From Pedobacter cryoconitis (GTDB lineage Bacteria > Bacteroidota > Bacteroidia > Sphingobacteriales > Sphingobacteriaceae), in contig NZ_JACHCG010000002.1 in the NCBI RefSeq assembly GCF_014200595.1, positions 697,343-761,342 of the forward strand: a DNA stretch of 64,000 nt, read 5' to 3'. Positions 34,276-41,833 of this stretch are shown here, in pieces (the stretch's first letter is position 1; each line of letters opens with the position of its first letter). The notes under the pieces were generated by a model. The model was not told the origin of the DNA, did not search any database, and saw only the letters and a program-made list of their open reading frames with translations. The position numbers were made by a program, and so were the translations under genes.

Positions 34276-35994
34276 ATGAAGAAAATATTCTACCTATTTG
34301 TTTTTTCCTGCATGATACTTTCTTCATGTGAAAAAGCACTGGACGAACCAGCACAAGGTGTGGTTTCAGGAGAGGATCTCAATACTCCTGAAAATATTGA
34401 TAAAATGGTGATAGCGGCCTATTCCGCTCTTGGCAATGACCATTATACCTCACCCTATTCTAGTATGTGGCCTTATGGAAGTGTACGCGGTGGCGATACT
34501 TACAAAGGTGGTGATGGCCCCGGAGATCTTTCTGAGTTCCATTTGTTCGAAACCTTTTCATTGAACAGACCGGATAATGCACTTCTTGATCAATTATGGT
34601 TCAGGTTGTATATCGGCGTTGGAAGAGCAAATGATGCCCTGATAAAAATGGATGCCGTGGCCGAAAGTGCTTATCCGAATAAAGTACAACGTCAGGCAGA
34701 ACTACGATTTTTAAGGGGACATTTTTATTTCCTGTTGAAGATTCTTTTTAAATACGTACCTTATATTGACCAGAATACAAAAAAAGCTGACTATGCAACC
34801 ATCTCGAATAAGGCATTGAGCAATGATGCCCTCTGGACCAAAATTGCTGACGACTTCAGAGCTGCGGCAAATGACCTGCCTGTGGATCAGGGAGATCAGG
34901 GAAGAGTAAGCAAAAATGCAGCAAAGGCCTATTTGGCGAAAGTTCTGTTGTATCAGGCTTATGTACAGGGGGAGAATAATGGCGTGAGTGGAATTGATGC
35001 TGCTAAATTAAATGAGGTGAATACACTGTGTGATGAGGTCATTGCTTCTGGTAAATTCAGCTTGAATACTGATTATGCCAGCAATTTTCTGTCAGCAGGT
35101 GACAATAAACCGGAATCTGTATTTGCTATTCAGTATTCAAAAGATGATGGCACACCAAAAGGCAGGTTAGATTATGGGCATGCTTTGAACTATCCAATGA
35201 ATCAGGAATACGGATGTTGTGGTTTTAATATTCCAAGTCATGATTTGATTAATGCCTTTAAAACAGATCCCAATGGATTGCCGTTGTTCACTACTTACAA
35301 TAATACAGATGCTGCTGCGGCTTTGGATTTTCAAACCAGCTCATTTGATCCCCGTTTAGATCATACTGTTGCAAAACCAGGTGCACCGTTTAAATATAAG
35401 CCTGCTTTTGTTTTTCAGCGTTCCTGGGCACGCGCTCCTGCAATTTATGATGCCTTTGCGAGTATGAAAGAAGCTGTGCTGCCTGATGATCCATCCTTTC
35501 AAAAAGTTCCACCATTTATTGGCAGCTCTAAAAACTGGGCGGTTATCCGTTATGCAGATGTATTACTTTGGAAGGCAGAAGCACTCATAGAGCTAAACAG
35601 GCCTTTTGAAGCTGTACCACTGATCAATCAGCTTAGAAACAGGGCTAATGCAAGCACAACCCTGCTAAAAAATGCCAGCGGAAATGCAACTTCCAATTAT
35701 AATATTCAGCTTTACCAACCAGGGGTGAACTGTAACTGGACACCTGATTATGCGCGACAGGCCCTGAGGTTTGAAAGAAGACTGGAATTTGCCACAGAGG
35801 GTTATCATTTCTTTGATTTGGTGAGATGGGGAATGGCTTCCCAGACAATGAATGCCTATTTCAATATTGAAAAATCAAGGGTTGCACACCTTGGTGATGC
35901 CAGATTTACAGCCGGTAGGGATGAATACTTTCCTATCCCTTTAAATCAGATTAACTTTAGCGGTGGTGTATACAAACAGAATAATGGCTGGTAG
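34276..35994 (+). CDS. SusD-like surface glycan-binding lipoprotein (RagB/SusD family)
   Basis: A 572-residue lipoprotein with lipobox ILSSC (Cys18). The N-terminal SusD-like domain contains tetratricopeptide-like helices (RQAELRFLRGHFYFLLKILF). The C-terminal part has the family segment ALRFERRLEFATEGYHFFDL and ends in the usual FPIPLNQI motif. It caps the SusC barrel and captures the oligosaccharide. It lies between SusC and the GH32 gene in one operon. No SusE/F-like extra binding protein follows. Confidence 0.93.
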   Translation: MKKIFYLFVFSCMILSSCEKALDEPAQGVVSGEDLNTPENIDKMVIAAYSALGNDHYTSPYSSMWPYGSVRGGDTYKGGDGPGDLSEFHLFETFSLNRPDNALLDQLWFRLYIGVGRANDALIKMDAVAESAYPNKVQRQAELRFLRGHFYFLLKILFKYVPYIDQNTKKADYATISNKALSNDALWTKIADDFRAAANDLPVDQGDQGRVSKNAAKAYLAKVLLYQAYVQGENNGVSGIDAAKLNEVNTLCDEVIASGKFSLNTDYASNFLSAGDNKPESVFAIQYSKDDGTPKGRLDYGHALNYPMNQEYGCCGFNIPSHDLINAFKTDPNGLPLFTTYNNTDAAAALDFQTSSFDPRLDHTVAKPGAPFKYKPAFVFQRSWARAPAIYDAFASMKEAVLPDDPSFQKVPPFIGSSKNWAVIRYADVLLWKAEALIELNRPFEAVPLINQLRNRANASTTLLKNASGNATSNYNIQLYQPGVNCNWTPDYARQALRFERRLEFATEGYHFFDLVRWGMASQTMNAYFNIEKSRVAHLGDARFTAGRDEYFPIPLNQINFSGGVYKQNNGW

Positions 35995-36060
35995 CCCGCT
36001 TTATGTTCAGAGACATTGCGCTGAACATTTAATTAATTTACATAAATCAATCTTTATTAT

Positions 36061-37584
36061 ATGAAAATCAGATATATATTACCCTTGCTATTTTTGTCCT
36101 TTGCTATAATTTCAGTTCAATCTTTAGCTCAATCTGTTCAGCAAGAAAAATACAGACCACAATTCCATTTTTCTCCAAAAGCCCACTGGATGAATGATCC
36201 TAATGGAATGGTTTATTATAATGGAATTTATCATCTTTTCTTTCAATATTATCCCAATGGTACCACATGGGGCCCAATGCATTGGGGGCACGCCACCACC
36301 GCTGATTTTTTGAATTGGGAGGAGAAACCTATCGCACTTTATCCGGATAGTCTGGGTATGATTTTTTCTGGTAGTGTCGTTGTCGATCAGCATAATACAG
36401 CAGGTTTTGGAGAGAATGCTTTTGTAGCCATATTTACGCATCATAATCAAAAGCTAGAGGATGCTAAAACAGGGTTGCACCAGTATCAAAGTATCGCATA
36501 TAGTAATGATGAAGGAAAAAACTGGACAAAATACCAGGGAAACCCGGTTCTTCCAAATCCGGGTATAAGCGATTTCAGAGATCCAAAAGTGATGTGGTAT
36601 GAGGCTGGGAAGAAATGGATTATGACTTTAGCTACAAAAGACCGGATAACTTTTTATTCCTCAGGGAATTTAAAGAACTGGAAAAGAGAAAGCGACTTTG
36701 GTGCAAATCTTGGGGCGCATGGAGGGGTATGGGAATGCCCTGATCTTTTTCCATTAGTGCACAATGGCAAAACTGTTTGGGTGCTTTTAGTGAGTATAAA
36801 TCCAGGAGGGCCAAATGGAGGATCAGCGACTCAATATTTTACAGGTAATTTTGATGGAAATAAGTTTACCGCAGATTCAAAAGCAGAGAAATGGGTAGAT
36901 TATGGAACTGATAATTATGCTGGTGTAACCTGGTCTAATACAGGTAAACGCAAAATATTTATTGGCTGGATGAATAACTGGCAATATGCAAACCTGGTAC
37001 CCACAAAGAACTGGCGGGGAGCAACTACCCTTGCCAGAGATCTGGACTTAAGTGAGGTTAATGGTGACTTGTTTCTTCGTTCCGCTCCGGTAAAAGAGAT
37101 TTTGCCTTTTTTTAAACCAGTTTATAAAAAAGAAGTAATTACCGTAAATAAAGAAATAACGCTGTCAAGTTATGTAAAAGATTTAAATGGAAAGATGAAA
37201 CTGAATTTAAGCTTCGACAGGGGAGAAAGCGTTAAAATAATTTTAAGCAATAAAGAAACACAAAAATTGATTATTGGTTATGACAGTAGAACTAACAGTT
37301 ACTACATTGACCGGACGCATGCGGGTAAATCTGATTTTGAAAAAGGTTTTGCCAAAAAGCATACGGCGTTAAGAATAGCTGATAGCAAAAATATTAAGCT
37401 TAGTTTAGTGATAGACGTTGCATCGGTAGAGCTTTTTGCCGATGAAGGATTAACGGTAATGACGGATGTATTTTTTCCAGAAAGTTTCATGAATACATTG
37501 AAAATTTCATCCGGAAGGAAGAGTGAACTCAAAAACTTTTCTATCTTAGGTATACACACAAATACTGAAAATTCATTAAAATAA
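36061..37584 (+). CDS. Exported GH32 fructanase/levanase/invertase-type hydrolase
   Basis: A 507-residue glycoside hydrolase family 32 enzyme with a cleavable signal peptide (ends near SLAQ, residue 24) and no lipobox, so probably periplasmic. All three catalytic motifs are intact: WMNDPNG with nucleophile Asp46, RDP at 173-175 (transition-state stabiliser) and ECP with acid/base Glu225. A five-bladed propeller is followed by a beta-sandwich module (about 350-500). It should release fructose from fructans, fructo-oligosaccharides or sucrose. Exo versus endo action cannot be read directly. It closes the operon before a strong terminator. Confidence 0.94.
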   Translation: MKIRYILPLLFLSFAIISVQSLAQSVQQEKYRPQFHFSPKAHWMNDPNGMVYYNGIYHLFFQYYPNGTTWGPMHWGHATTADFLNWEEKPIALYPDSLGMIFSGSVVVDQHNTAGFGENAFVAIFTHHNQKLEDAKTGLHQYQSIAYSNDEGKNWTKYQGNPVLPNPGISDFRDPKVMWYEAGKKWIMTLATKDRITFYSSGNLKNWKRESDFGANLGAHGGVWECPDLFPLVHNGKTVWVLLVSINPGGPNGGSATQYFTGNFDGNKFTADSKAEKWVDYGTDNYAGVTWSNTGKRKIFIGWMNNWQYANLVPTKNWRGATTLARDLDLSEVNGDLFLRSAPVKEILPFFKPVYKKEVITVNKEITLSSYVKDLNGKMKLNLSFDRGESVKIILSNKETQKLIIGYDSRTNSYYIDRTHAGKSDFEKGFAKKHTALRIADSKNIKLSLVIDVASVELFADEGLTVMTDVFFPESFMNTLKISSGRKSELKNFSILGIHTNTENSLK

Positions 37585-37624
37585 TAGCTATATCCTTCTC
37601 AAGAACCTGGGTAAGAAAAAAATC

Positions 37625-37732
37625 ATGAAAATTATTGAGGACAAGACTGAGCTAAGATCTTTATGGGCTAAAATTTTTAATTTCGATTGGAAGTTTGGTT
37701 CCTTTTTAATCCTTATTAATATTAACGGGTAA
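37625..37732 (+). pseudogene. Short fragment resembling the N-terminus of a membrane protein
   Basis: An ATG opens 35 codons with a charged start and then SLWAKIFNFDWKFGSFLIL, which looks like the first cytoplasmic stretch and first helix of a membrane protein. It then stops. It has no continuation in any frame. It may be the remnant of a deleted gene between the fructan operon and the tRNA. Family not established. Confidence 0.3.
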
Positions 37733-37754
37733 AATGGGAGTATGGTGATTAATC

Positions 37755-37796
37755 TGATAAAAGGCATTGTACAAATTATATAATGCCTTTTTATCA
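37755..37796 (+). terminator. Rho-independent terminator of the fructan operon
   Basis: TGATAAAAGGCATT and AATGCCTTTTTATCA form a near-perfect stem around an AT-rich loop, with a T run in the right arm. It lies about 170 nt after the GH32 stop codon, behind the fragment at 37625. The symmetry means it could work in both directions. Confidence 0.7.
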
Positions 37797-37802
37797 GAGT
37801 AA

Positions 37803-37934
37803 ACAGAGAAAGATTACCAGAACTTCACATACAATGCAGCTATAGGTTCATCACAACCAAATAAAAATTATTGGAATGGTGGTAATTTTAATGCCTATGC
37901 CAACGGTGCCATGAATTTTTTTGGTTTAAGTTAA
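37803..37934 (+). pseudogene. C-terminal gene fragment without a start
   Basis: A 43-codon open stretch directly after an in-frame TAA, ending in a stop at 37932. It has protein-like composition, rich in Asn, Gly and aromatic residues (NYWNGGNFNAYANGAMNFFG). No start codon lies near its beginning. It looks like the tail of a truncated exported protein. Together with the fragment at 37625 it marks this gap as a site of past deletion. Confidence 0.35.
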
Positions 37935-38059
37935 AGAATTGAAGAAGCTTGTGTCTGTATAGATATCACTTACCAATTGTTATTCTGTGTAAATAATATA
38001 TTAGATGACCAACTTTAAAAGTTATCTCAGAGGACATTAATAATGAAAAACCCTTTTAT

Positions 38060-38091
38060 AAAAAAAAGGCAACGTCTGGAGCAACGTCGCC
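38060..38091 (-). terminator. Terminator of the tRNA-Arg transcript
   Basis: On the minus strand GGCGACGT, an eight-base loop and ACGTTGCC form an 8-bp stem with one G-U pair, followed by seven T residues. It starts 25 nt after the tRNA 3' end. Confidence 0.8.
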
Positions 38092-38115
38092 TTTAATTAA
38101 GAGATAAATCTCCTG

Positions 38116-38189
38116 TACACCCAATAGGATTCGAACCTATGACCTACGGTTTAGAAAACCGTTGCTCTATCCAGCTGAGCTATGGATGC
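38116..38189 (-). tRNA. tRNA-Arg (anticodon TCT)
   Basis: A 74-nt cloverleaf. The acceptor stem GCATCCA pairs with TGGGTGT, the D arm is GCTCAGCTGGATAGAGC, the anticodon stem ACGGT/ACCGT encloses loop TTTCTAA, and the T arm contains GGTTCGAATCC. The anticodon TCT reads AGA/AGG arginine codons. CCA is not encoded. A clear promoter and a terminator flank it. Confidence 0.93.
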
Positions 38190-38210
38190 ATTTCCCCTTG
38201 TTAGGGACGA

Positions 38211-38241
38211 CAAAGGTAAGATTAAAGTACTTTAAACGCAA
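38211..38241 (-). promoter_or_regulatory. Bacteroidota-type promoter of tRNA-Arg
   Basis: Read on the minus strand: TTG (38241-38239), 20 nt, then TACCTTTG (38218-38211), a perfect match to the TAnnTTTG -7 element. The tRNA begins 21 nt further on. Confidence 0.75.
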
Positions 38242-38259
38242 ATCTATTTTAAAATAATT

Positions 38260-39651
38260 CTAGAATTGCATAGATTTTGAGATCTCTATTCTTTGCTGAG
38301 GATGGGATTCTGCATAAGAAAGAACCATATTTAAAATATAATCATTTGACGTATAAGGAACTATACAGGATTTTAGATTTTCCAGATCAGTGATGTCACT
38401 AGCAAAAGAAATATAGCCCATCCCATAAAACTTACCCTCTTCCACCCATAAACAGCTCTTTTCTTCTTTATTTCTACCCGAATCTATCAAAGCAAAGGAG
38501 GGAAGTGCTACTTTTAAATGAGTGATTGCGTCATTAACCCTTGTATTGTAGTCGGCCGGATCTTCTATTCCCAGGCAAGCTCCATGACAATTTCCTTTCT
38601 CGTGGGCAGTACAGGCTAGTCTGTTCTTCTGAATAAAGCATAACTTTTCACATAAAGTATGTTCGTTAATCATTCCCCGTAACATACTCTGTCCAGACAA
38701 CAAACTATTAAAAGTATATAAAGCATGGCTGTTTTTCCTATACTTATCAATTCCCAGACGGATATAACCTTTCTGATCTTCGAAATCATATAAAGCATAT
38801 TTCTGTTCAAAGCGTTTTAAGGCTCTGTTCTTTTCTGGCCAGTGTTTCTGTATTTCTGAAGCTTCCAGGATCAGTGCCATTAACTCAGTGCCGCAAATCG
38901 TGAAATCTACCTCATGAATTTCTTTAAGGAAATCCTGCCTTTGCTGACTAGTCTTATTTCCTGAGAAATGAGAGTATACCCTTTTCTTAATATTTATAGC
39001 TTTACCAACATAGATGATCTTTCCTTTTTGATCTTTGAAATAATAAACGCCAGGCTGATCGGGTAAAGCGTCAATACCATTCTTTGATAAGTTTGGGGGC
39101 AGTACTTGTTCCTTAGAACTTTTCAATAAAGAAAGCGGAATAGTTCCTGCTTCATCTTTTTCCAATAACAGCTTAAGCAATAAAGCTGTTGCTGCGGCAT
39201 CACCACCAGCACGGTGACGGTCATTTAATGGAATACCAAGCGATGCGCAGAGCTTGCCTAAACTATAAGAAGAGAGTCCTGGAACGATTTTTCTGCTCAT
39301 TCTTACCGTACATAGCTTTTTAGATTGCAACACAAATCCAGACTGTGCAAGCTGATGCCTTACAAAAGAGTAATCGAAGTTTACATTGTGCGCTACAAAA
39401 ATCTTATCCCTTAAGAGTTCATAAATTTGAGGTGCTACTTCTTCGAATAGGGGAGCATTACTAACCATCTCATCGCTGATACCGGTTAAGGTCTGGATAT
39501 AGATCGGTATATCCTGCTGCGGGTTAATTAATGTTTCAAAGCGGTCTATGACTTTTGAACCATCATGAATCAGGATAGAGATTTCCGTGATCCCATTACC
39601 GGCGGCAAAACCACCGGTAGTTTCAATATCGACTACTGCGTATCTCAACAT
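38260..39651 (-). CDS. DnaQ-type exonuclease fused to a UvrC-like GIY-YIG nuclease
   Basis: A 463-residue two-domain protein. Residues 1-170 are a DEDDh exonuclease of the DNA polymerase III epsilon type: VVDIETTG with D8/E10, HNVNFDYSF, and RHRAGGDA near the end. Residues about 200-280 form a GIY-YIG nuclease like the N-terminus of UvrC (LPDQPGVYYFKD, KIIYVGKAINIKKRV). A C-terminal part of about 180 residues has four conserved-looking cysteines (CEKLCF, CTAHEKGNCHGACLG). Related exonuclease-Cho fusions are thought to act in DNA repair. It is a single gene close behind the tRNA promoter region. Confidence 0.9.
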   Translation of the reverse strand: MLRYAVVDIETTGGFAAGNGITEISILIHDGSKVIDRFETLINPQQDIPIYIQTLTGISDEMVSNAPLFEEVAPQIYELLRDKIFVAHNVNFDYSFVRHQLAQSGFVLQSKKLCTVRMSRKIVPGLSSYSLGKLCASLGIPLNDRHRAGGDAAATALLLKLLLEKDEAGTIPLSLLKSSKEQVLPPNLSKNGIDALPDQPGVYYFKDQKGKIIYVGKAINIKKRVYSHFSGNKTSQQRQDFLKEIHEVDFTICGTELMALILEASEIQKHWPEKNRALKRFEQKYALYDFEDQKGYIRLGIDKYRKNSHALYTFNSLLSGQSMLRGMINEHTLCEKLCFIQKNRLACTAHEKGNCHGACLGIEDPADYNTRVNDAITHLKVALPSFALIDSGRNKEEKSCLWVEEGKFYGMGYISFASDITDLENLKSCIVPYTSNDYILNMVLSYAESHPQQRIEISKSMQF

Positions 39652-39717
39652 TTATTAAGCTATAGGTATATACAAATGTGCTAATAAATTTAGTAATACA
39701 GCAGAATATTTGAAGAT

Positions 39718-40125
39718 TTATGCCAGAGTTGTCTCTATTTGTATGGGGTTGCTCAACATTTTATGAATAGGGCATTTATCTGCGATTTGCATTAACCTGG
39801 CTAATTCTGCCTCAGACAGGTCTCCGCCAAATTCAATTTTACGCGTAATCTTGGTTGTAGTAGACATCTCTTGCTCATTACAGATAGCCAGATGGATTTT
39901 AATGGTATCCAGAGCCATTTCTTTTCTGTCTGCATACATTCTGATCGTAATTGCGGTACAACTCCCTAAACTGGCTAAAAGTAACGCACCTGGATTCATC
40001 CCTTCATCAGTTCCGCCAACATCTGTAGGCTCGTCTGCATAAATAAAATGTCCGCCTGCATAAACTTTAGTCAGGTAATGTGAACGATCCAGTTCGGTAA
40101 CTGCGGTGATTTGTTTCTTATCCAT
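39718..40125 (-). CDS. OsmC/Ohr-family protein
   Basis: A 135-residue OsmC-fold protein. The two redox cysteines are present: LLASLGSCTAITIRMYA, and IADKCPIHKML near the C-terminus. Members reduce organic hydroperoxides, and this short form resembles the YhfA/OsmC-like branch. It is probably a monocistronic stress gene. The physiological peroxide is unknown. Confidence 0.9.
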   Translation of the reverse strand: MDKKQITAVTELDRSHYLTKVYAGGHFIYADEPTDVGGTDEGMNPGALLLASLGSCTAITIRMYADRKEMALDTIKIHLAICNEQEMSTTTKITRKIEFGGDLSEAELARLMQIADKCPIHKMLSNPIQIETTLA

Positions 40126-40249
40126 AAAGTGTTTTTGTGGTTAAATTTAAGCTTAAAATAAGCAGGAATTTAACAGAAAAATGTTGCCGGCTTAAAATTA
40201 GTTAAACATTTGATAACCATATTTGTTATGATAGACCAACTAACCAATT

Positions 40250-40495
40250 ATGACTATGTTAAGTAATTATCTCAACTTCCAGTTTGATGTACAAGGCAAA
40301 CCTGTCAGCGGTTTTTGCCTTCAGATTCAAGACGATTTTCATGAAACCTATGCAGTAATAGTGGAAGGCTACCATTCATTTTGCATCTGGCTTGATCAAC
40401 CTTCTTCTACCTGGCGTTCCTCCAGATATACCAGTGTAGAACCCGGAATACTGGAAAAAATCATCAACTATCTCAACAGTCATAAATCAGCCTGA
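40250..40495 (+). CDS. Small protein of unknown function (81 residues)
   Basis: A single short gene on the opposite strand from its neighbours, with no family I recognise. The sequence looks like a compact mixed alpha/beta domain: an N-terminal beta-like half (YLNFQFDVQGKPVSGFCLQI), a Trp-rich turn (WLDQPSSTWRSS) and a C-terminal amphipathic helix. The first ATG (40250) and one two codons later are both possible starts. There is no signal peptide or membrane helix. A coding origin is likely because composition and codon use match neighbouring genes. Confidence 0.6.
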   Translation: MTMLSNYLNFQFDVQGKPVSGFCLQIQDDFHETYAVIVEGYHSFCIWLDQPSSTWRSSRYTSVEPGILEKIINYLNSHKSA

Positions 40496-40504
40496 TTTAA
40501 AAGG

Positions 40505-41743
40505 TTAGTGAAAAAATAAGTAAGCTACAAACACAGCTGCAATGATTCCGGCTAAATCAGCAATTAAGCCAAATGGAATAGCATATCGTGTACGCTTAAT
40601 ACCCACGGAACCAAAATACAGCGCTACAATATAAAAAGTAGTATCAGCTGAACCATTAAAAACACAAGCTAAACGGCCTACAAATGAATCAGGGCCAAAA
40701 GTCTTCATCGTATCTACCATCATTGCTTTTGCACCACTTCCGCTCAGTGGTTTGATCAGTGCTGTCGGCAGGGCAGGAGTAAAGTCCGTATTGACCCCCA
40801 GGTGTACAAAACACCAGGTAAAACCATCAACGATATAGCCCAGTACTCCAGAATTTCTTAATACGCCAATTGCAACCAGCATTCCTACTAAATAAGGAAT
40901 AATTGTAATACAAGTGGTGAAACCATTTTTGGCGCCCTCAATAAAGGCATCATATACATTTACCTTTTTACGGACAGCGCCCAGAATAAAAGCAATAATA
41001 ATAGAGAAAAGGATGAAATTAGATGCGACCCTGGAAACGACCTCAATCTGTTCTTTAGTAAGGTAGTTCGTGAAATAATAGATCATTCCTACCAGAAACA
41101 CAGTAATACCGCCTAACCAGGAAATGACCACAGTGTTGAACAGGTTAATCTTTTGCTTAATTGCAACGGCTACCAAGCCAACCAAAGTGGCTACATAAGT
41201 AGCAATCATACATGGAATAAATATATCCGCAGGATCTGCAGCTCCCAAAATCGCTCTCTGGGCCATAATACTTAGTGGAATCAGGGTAAGACCTGAGGTA
41301 TGCAATACCAAAAACATAATCTGCGCATTGCTTGCAGTATCCTTATCAGGATTAATTTCCTGTAAACTTTGCATGGCCTTTAAACCAAAAGGTGTAGCGG
41401 CATTGTCCAGTCCGAGTAAATTGGCAGAGAAATTCATCACCATGTGTCCTGTAGCAGGATGGTTTTTCGGTACTTCAGGGAAGATCCGGCTAAAGAAAGG
41501 GCCGATAATACGGGACAGGAAATTGATTGCTCCGGCTTTTTCACCGATATTCATAATGCCCAGCCACAAGGTCATTATACCTACCAATGGCAGCGCAATA
41601 TCCATCACACCCACCTTTGCAGATTCAAATGTACCATCTACAATCAGTTTGAATATTTCTGTGTCACCGAAAAAGATTAATCTGATCAGTGCAACAACGA
41701 ATGCGATAAGAAAAAACGCAATCCATAGATAATTTAATGCCAT
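40505..41743 (-). CDS. Nucleoside-recognition (SpmA/SpmB-like) membrane protein
   Basis: A 412-residue polytopic protein with two Gate/nucleoside-recognition domains in tandem, equal to a fusion of SpmA and SpmB. Motifs include ANLLGLDNAATPFGLKAMQ in the first half and KPLSGSGAKAMMVDT plus FNGSADTTFYIVALYFG in the second. Its function outside spore formers is not defined, but a transport-like role is probable. It stands alone, followed by 9 nt to the end of the small gene on the other strand. Confidence 0.88.
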   Translation of the reverse strand: MALNYLWIAFFLIAFVVALIRLIFFGDTEIFKLIVDGTFESAKVGVMDIALPLVGIMTLWLGIMNIGEKAGAINFLSRIIGPFFSRIFPEVPKNHPATGHMVMNFSANLLGLDNAATPFGLKAMQSLQEINPDKDTASNAQIMFLVLHTSGLTLIPLSIMAQRAILGAADPADIFIPCMIATYVATLVGLVAVAIKQKINLFNTVVISWLGGITVFLVGMIYYFTNYLTKEQIEVVSRVASNFILFSIIIAFILGAVRKKVNVYDAFIEGAKNGFTTCITIIPYLVGMLVAIGVLRNSGVLGYIVDGFTWCFVHLGVNTDFTPALPTALIKPLSGSGAKAMMVDTMKTFGPDSFVGRLACVFNGSADTTFYIVALYFGSVGIKRTRYAIPFGLIADLAGIIAAVFVAYLFFH

Positions 41744-41770
41744 ATTTTAGTTTGAAGCTATGAAAGTAAA

Positions 41771-41810
41771 AAAAAAGGATCTGTATTCATCAGAATACAG
41801 ATCCTTTTTT
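41771..41810 (-). terminator. Bidirectional terminator after the S9 peptidase gene
   Basis: A perfect 12-bp stem GGATCTGTATTC/GAATACAGATCC with a 4-nt loop, flanked by A and T runs of six bases. It lies 24 nt downstream of the peptidase stop codon (minus strand). Its other side faces the promoter region of the nucleoside-recognition gene. Confidence 0.85.
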
Positions 41811-41833
41811 ATAATCAAAACGAATAATTTGAG

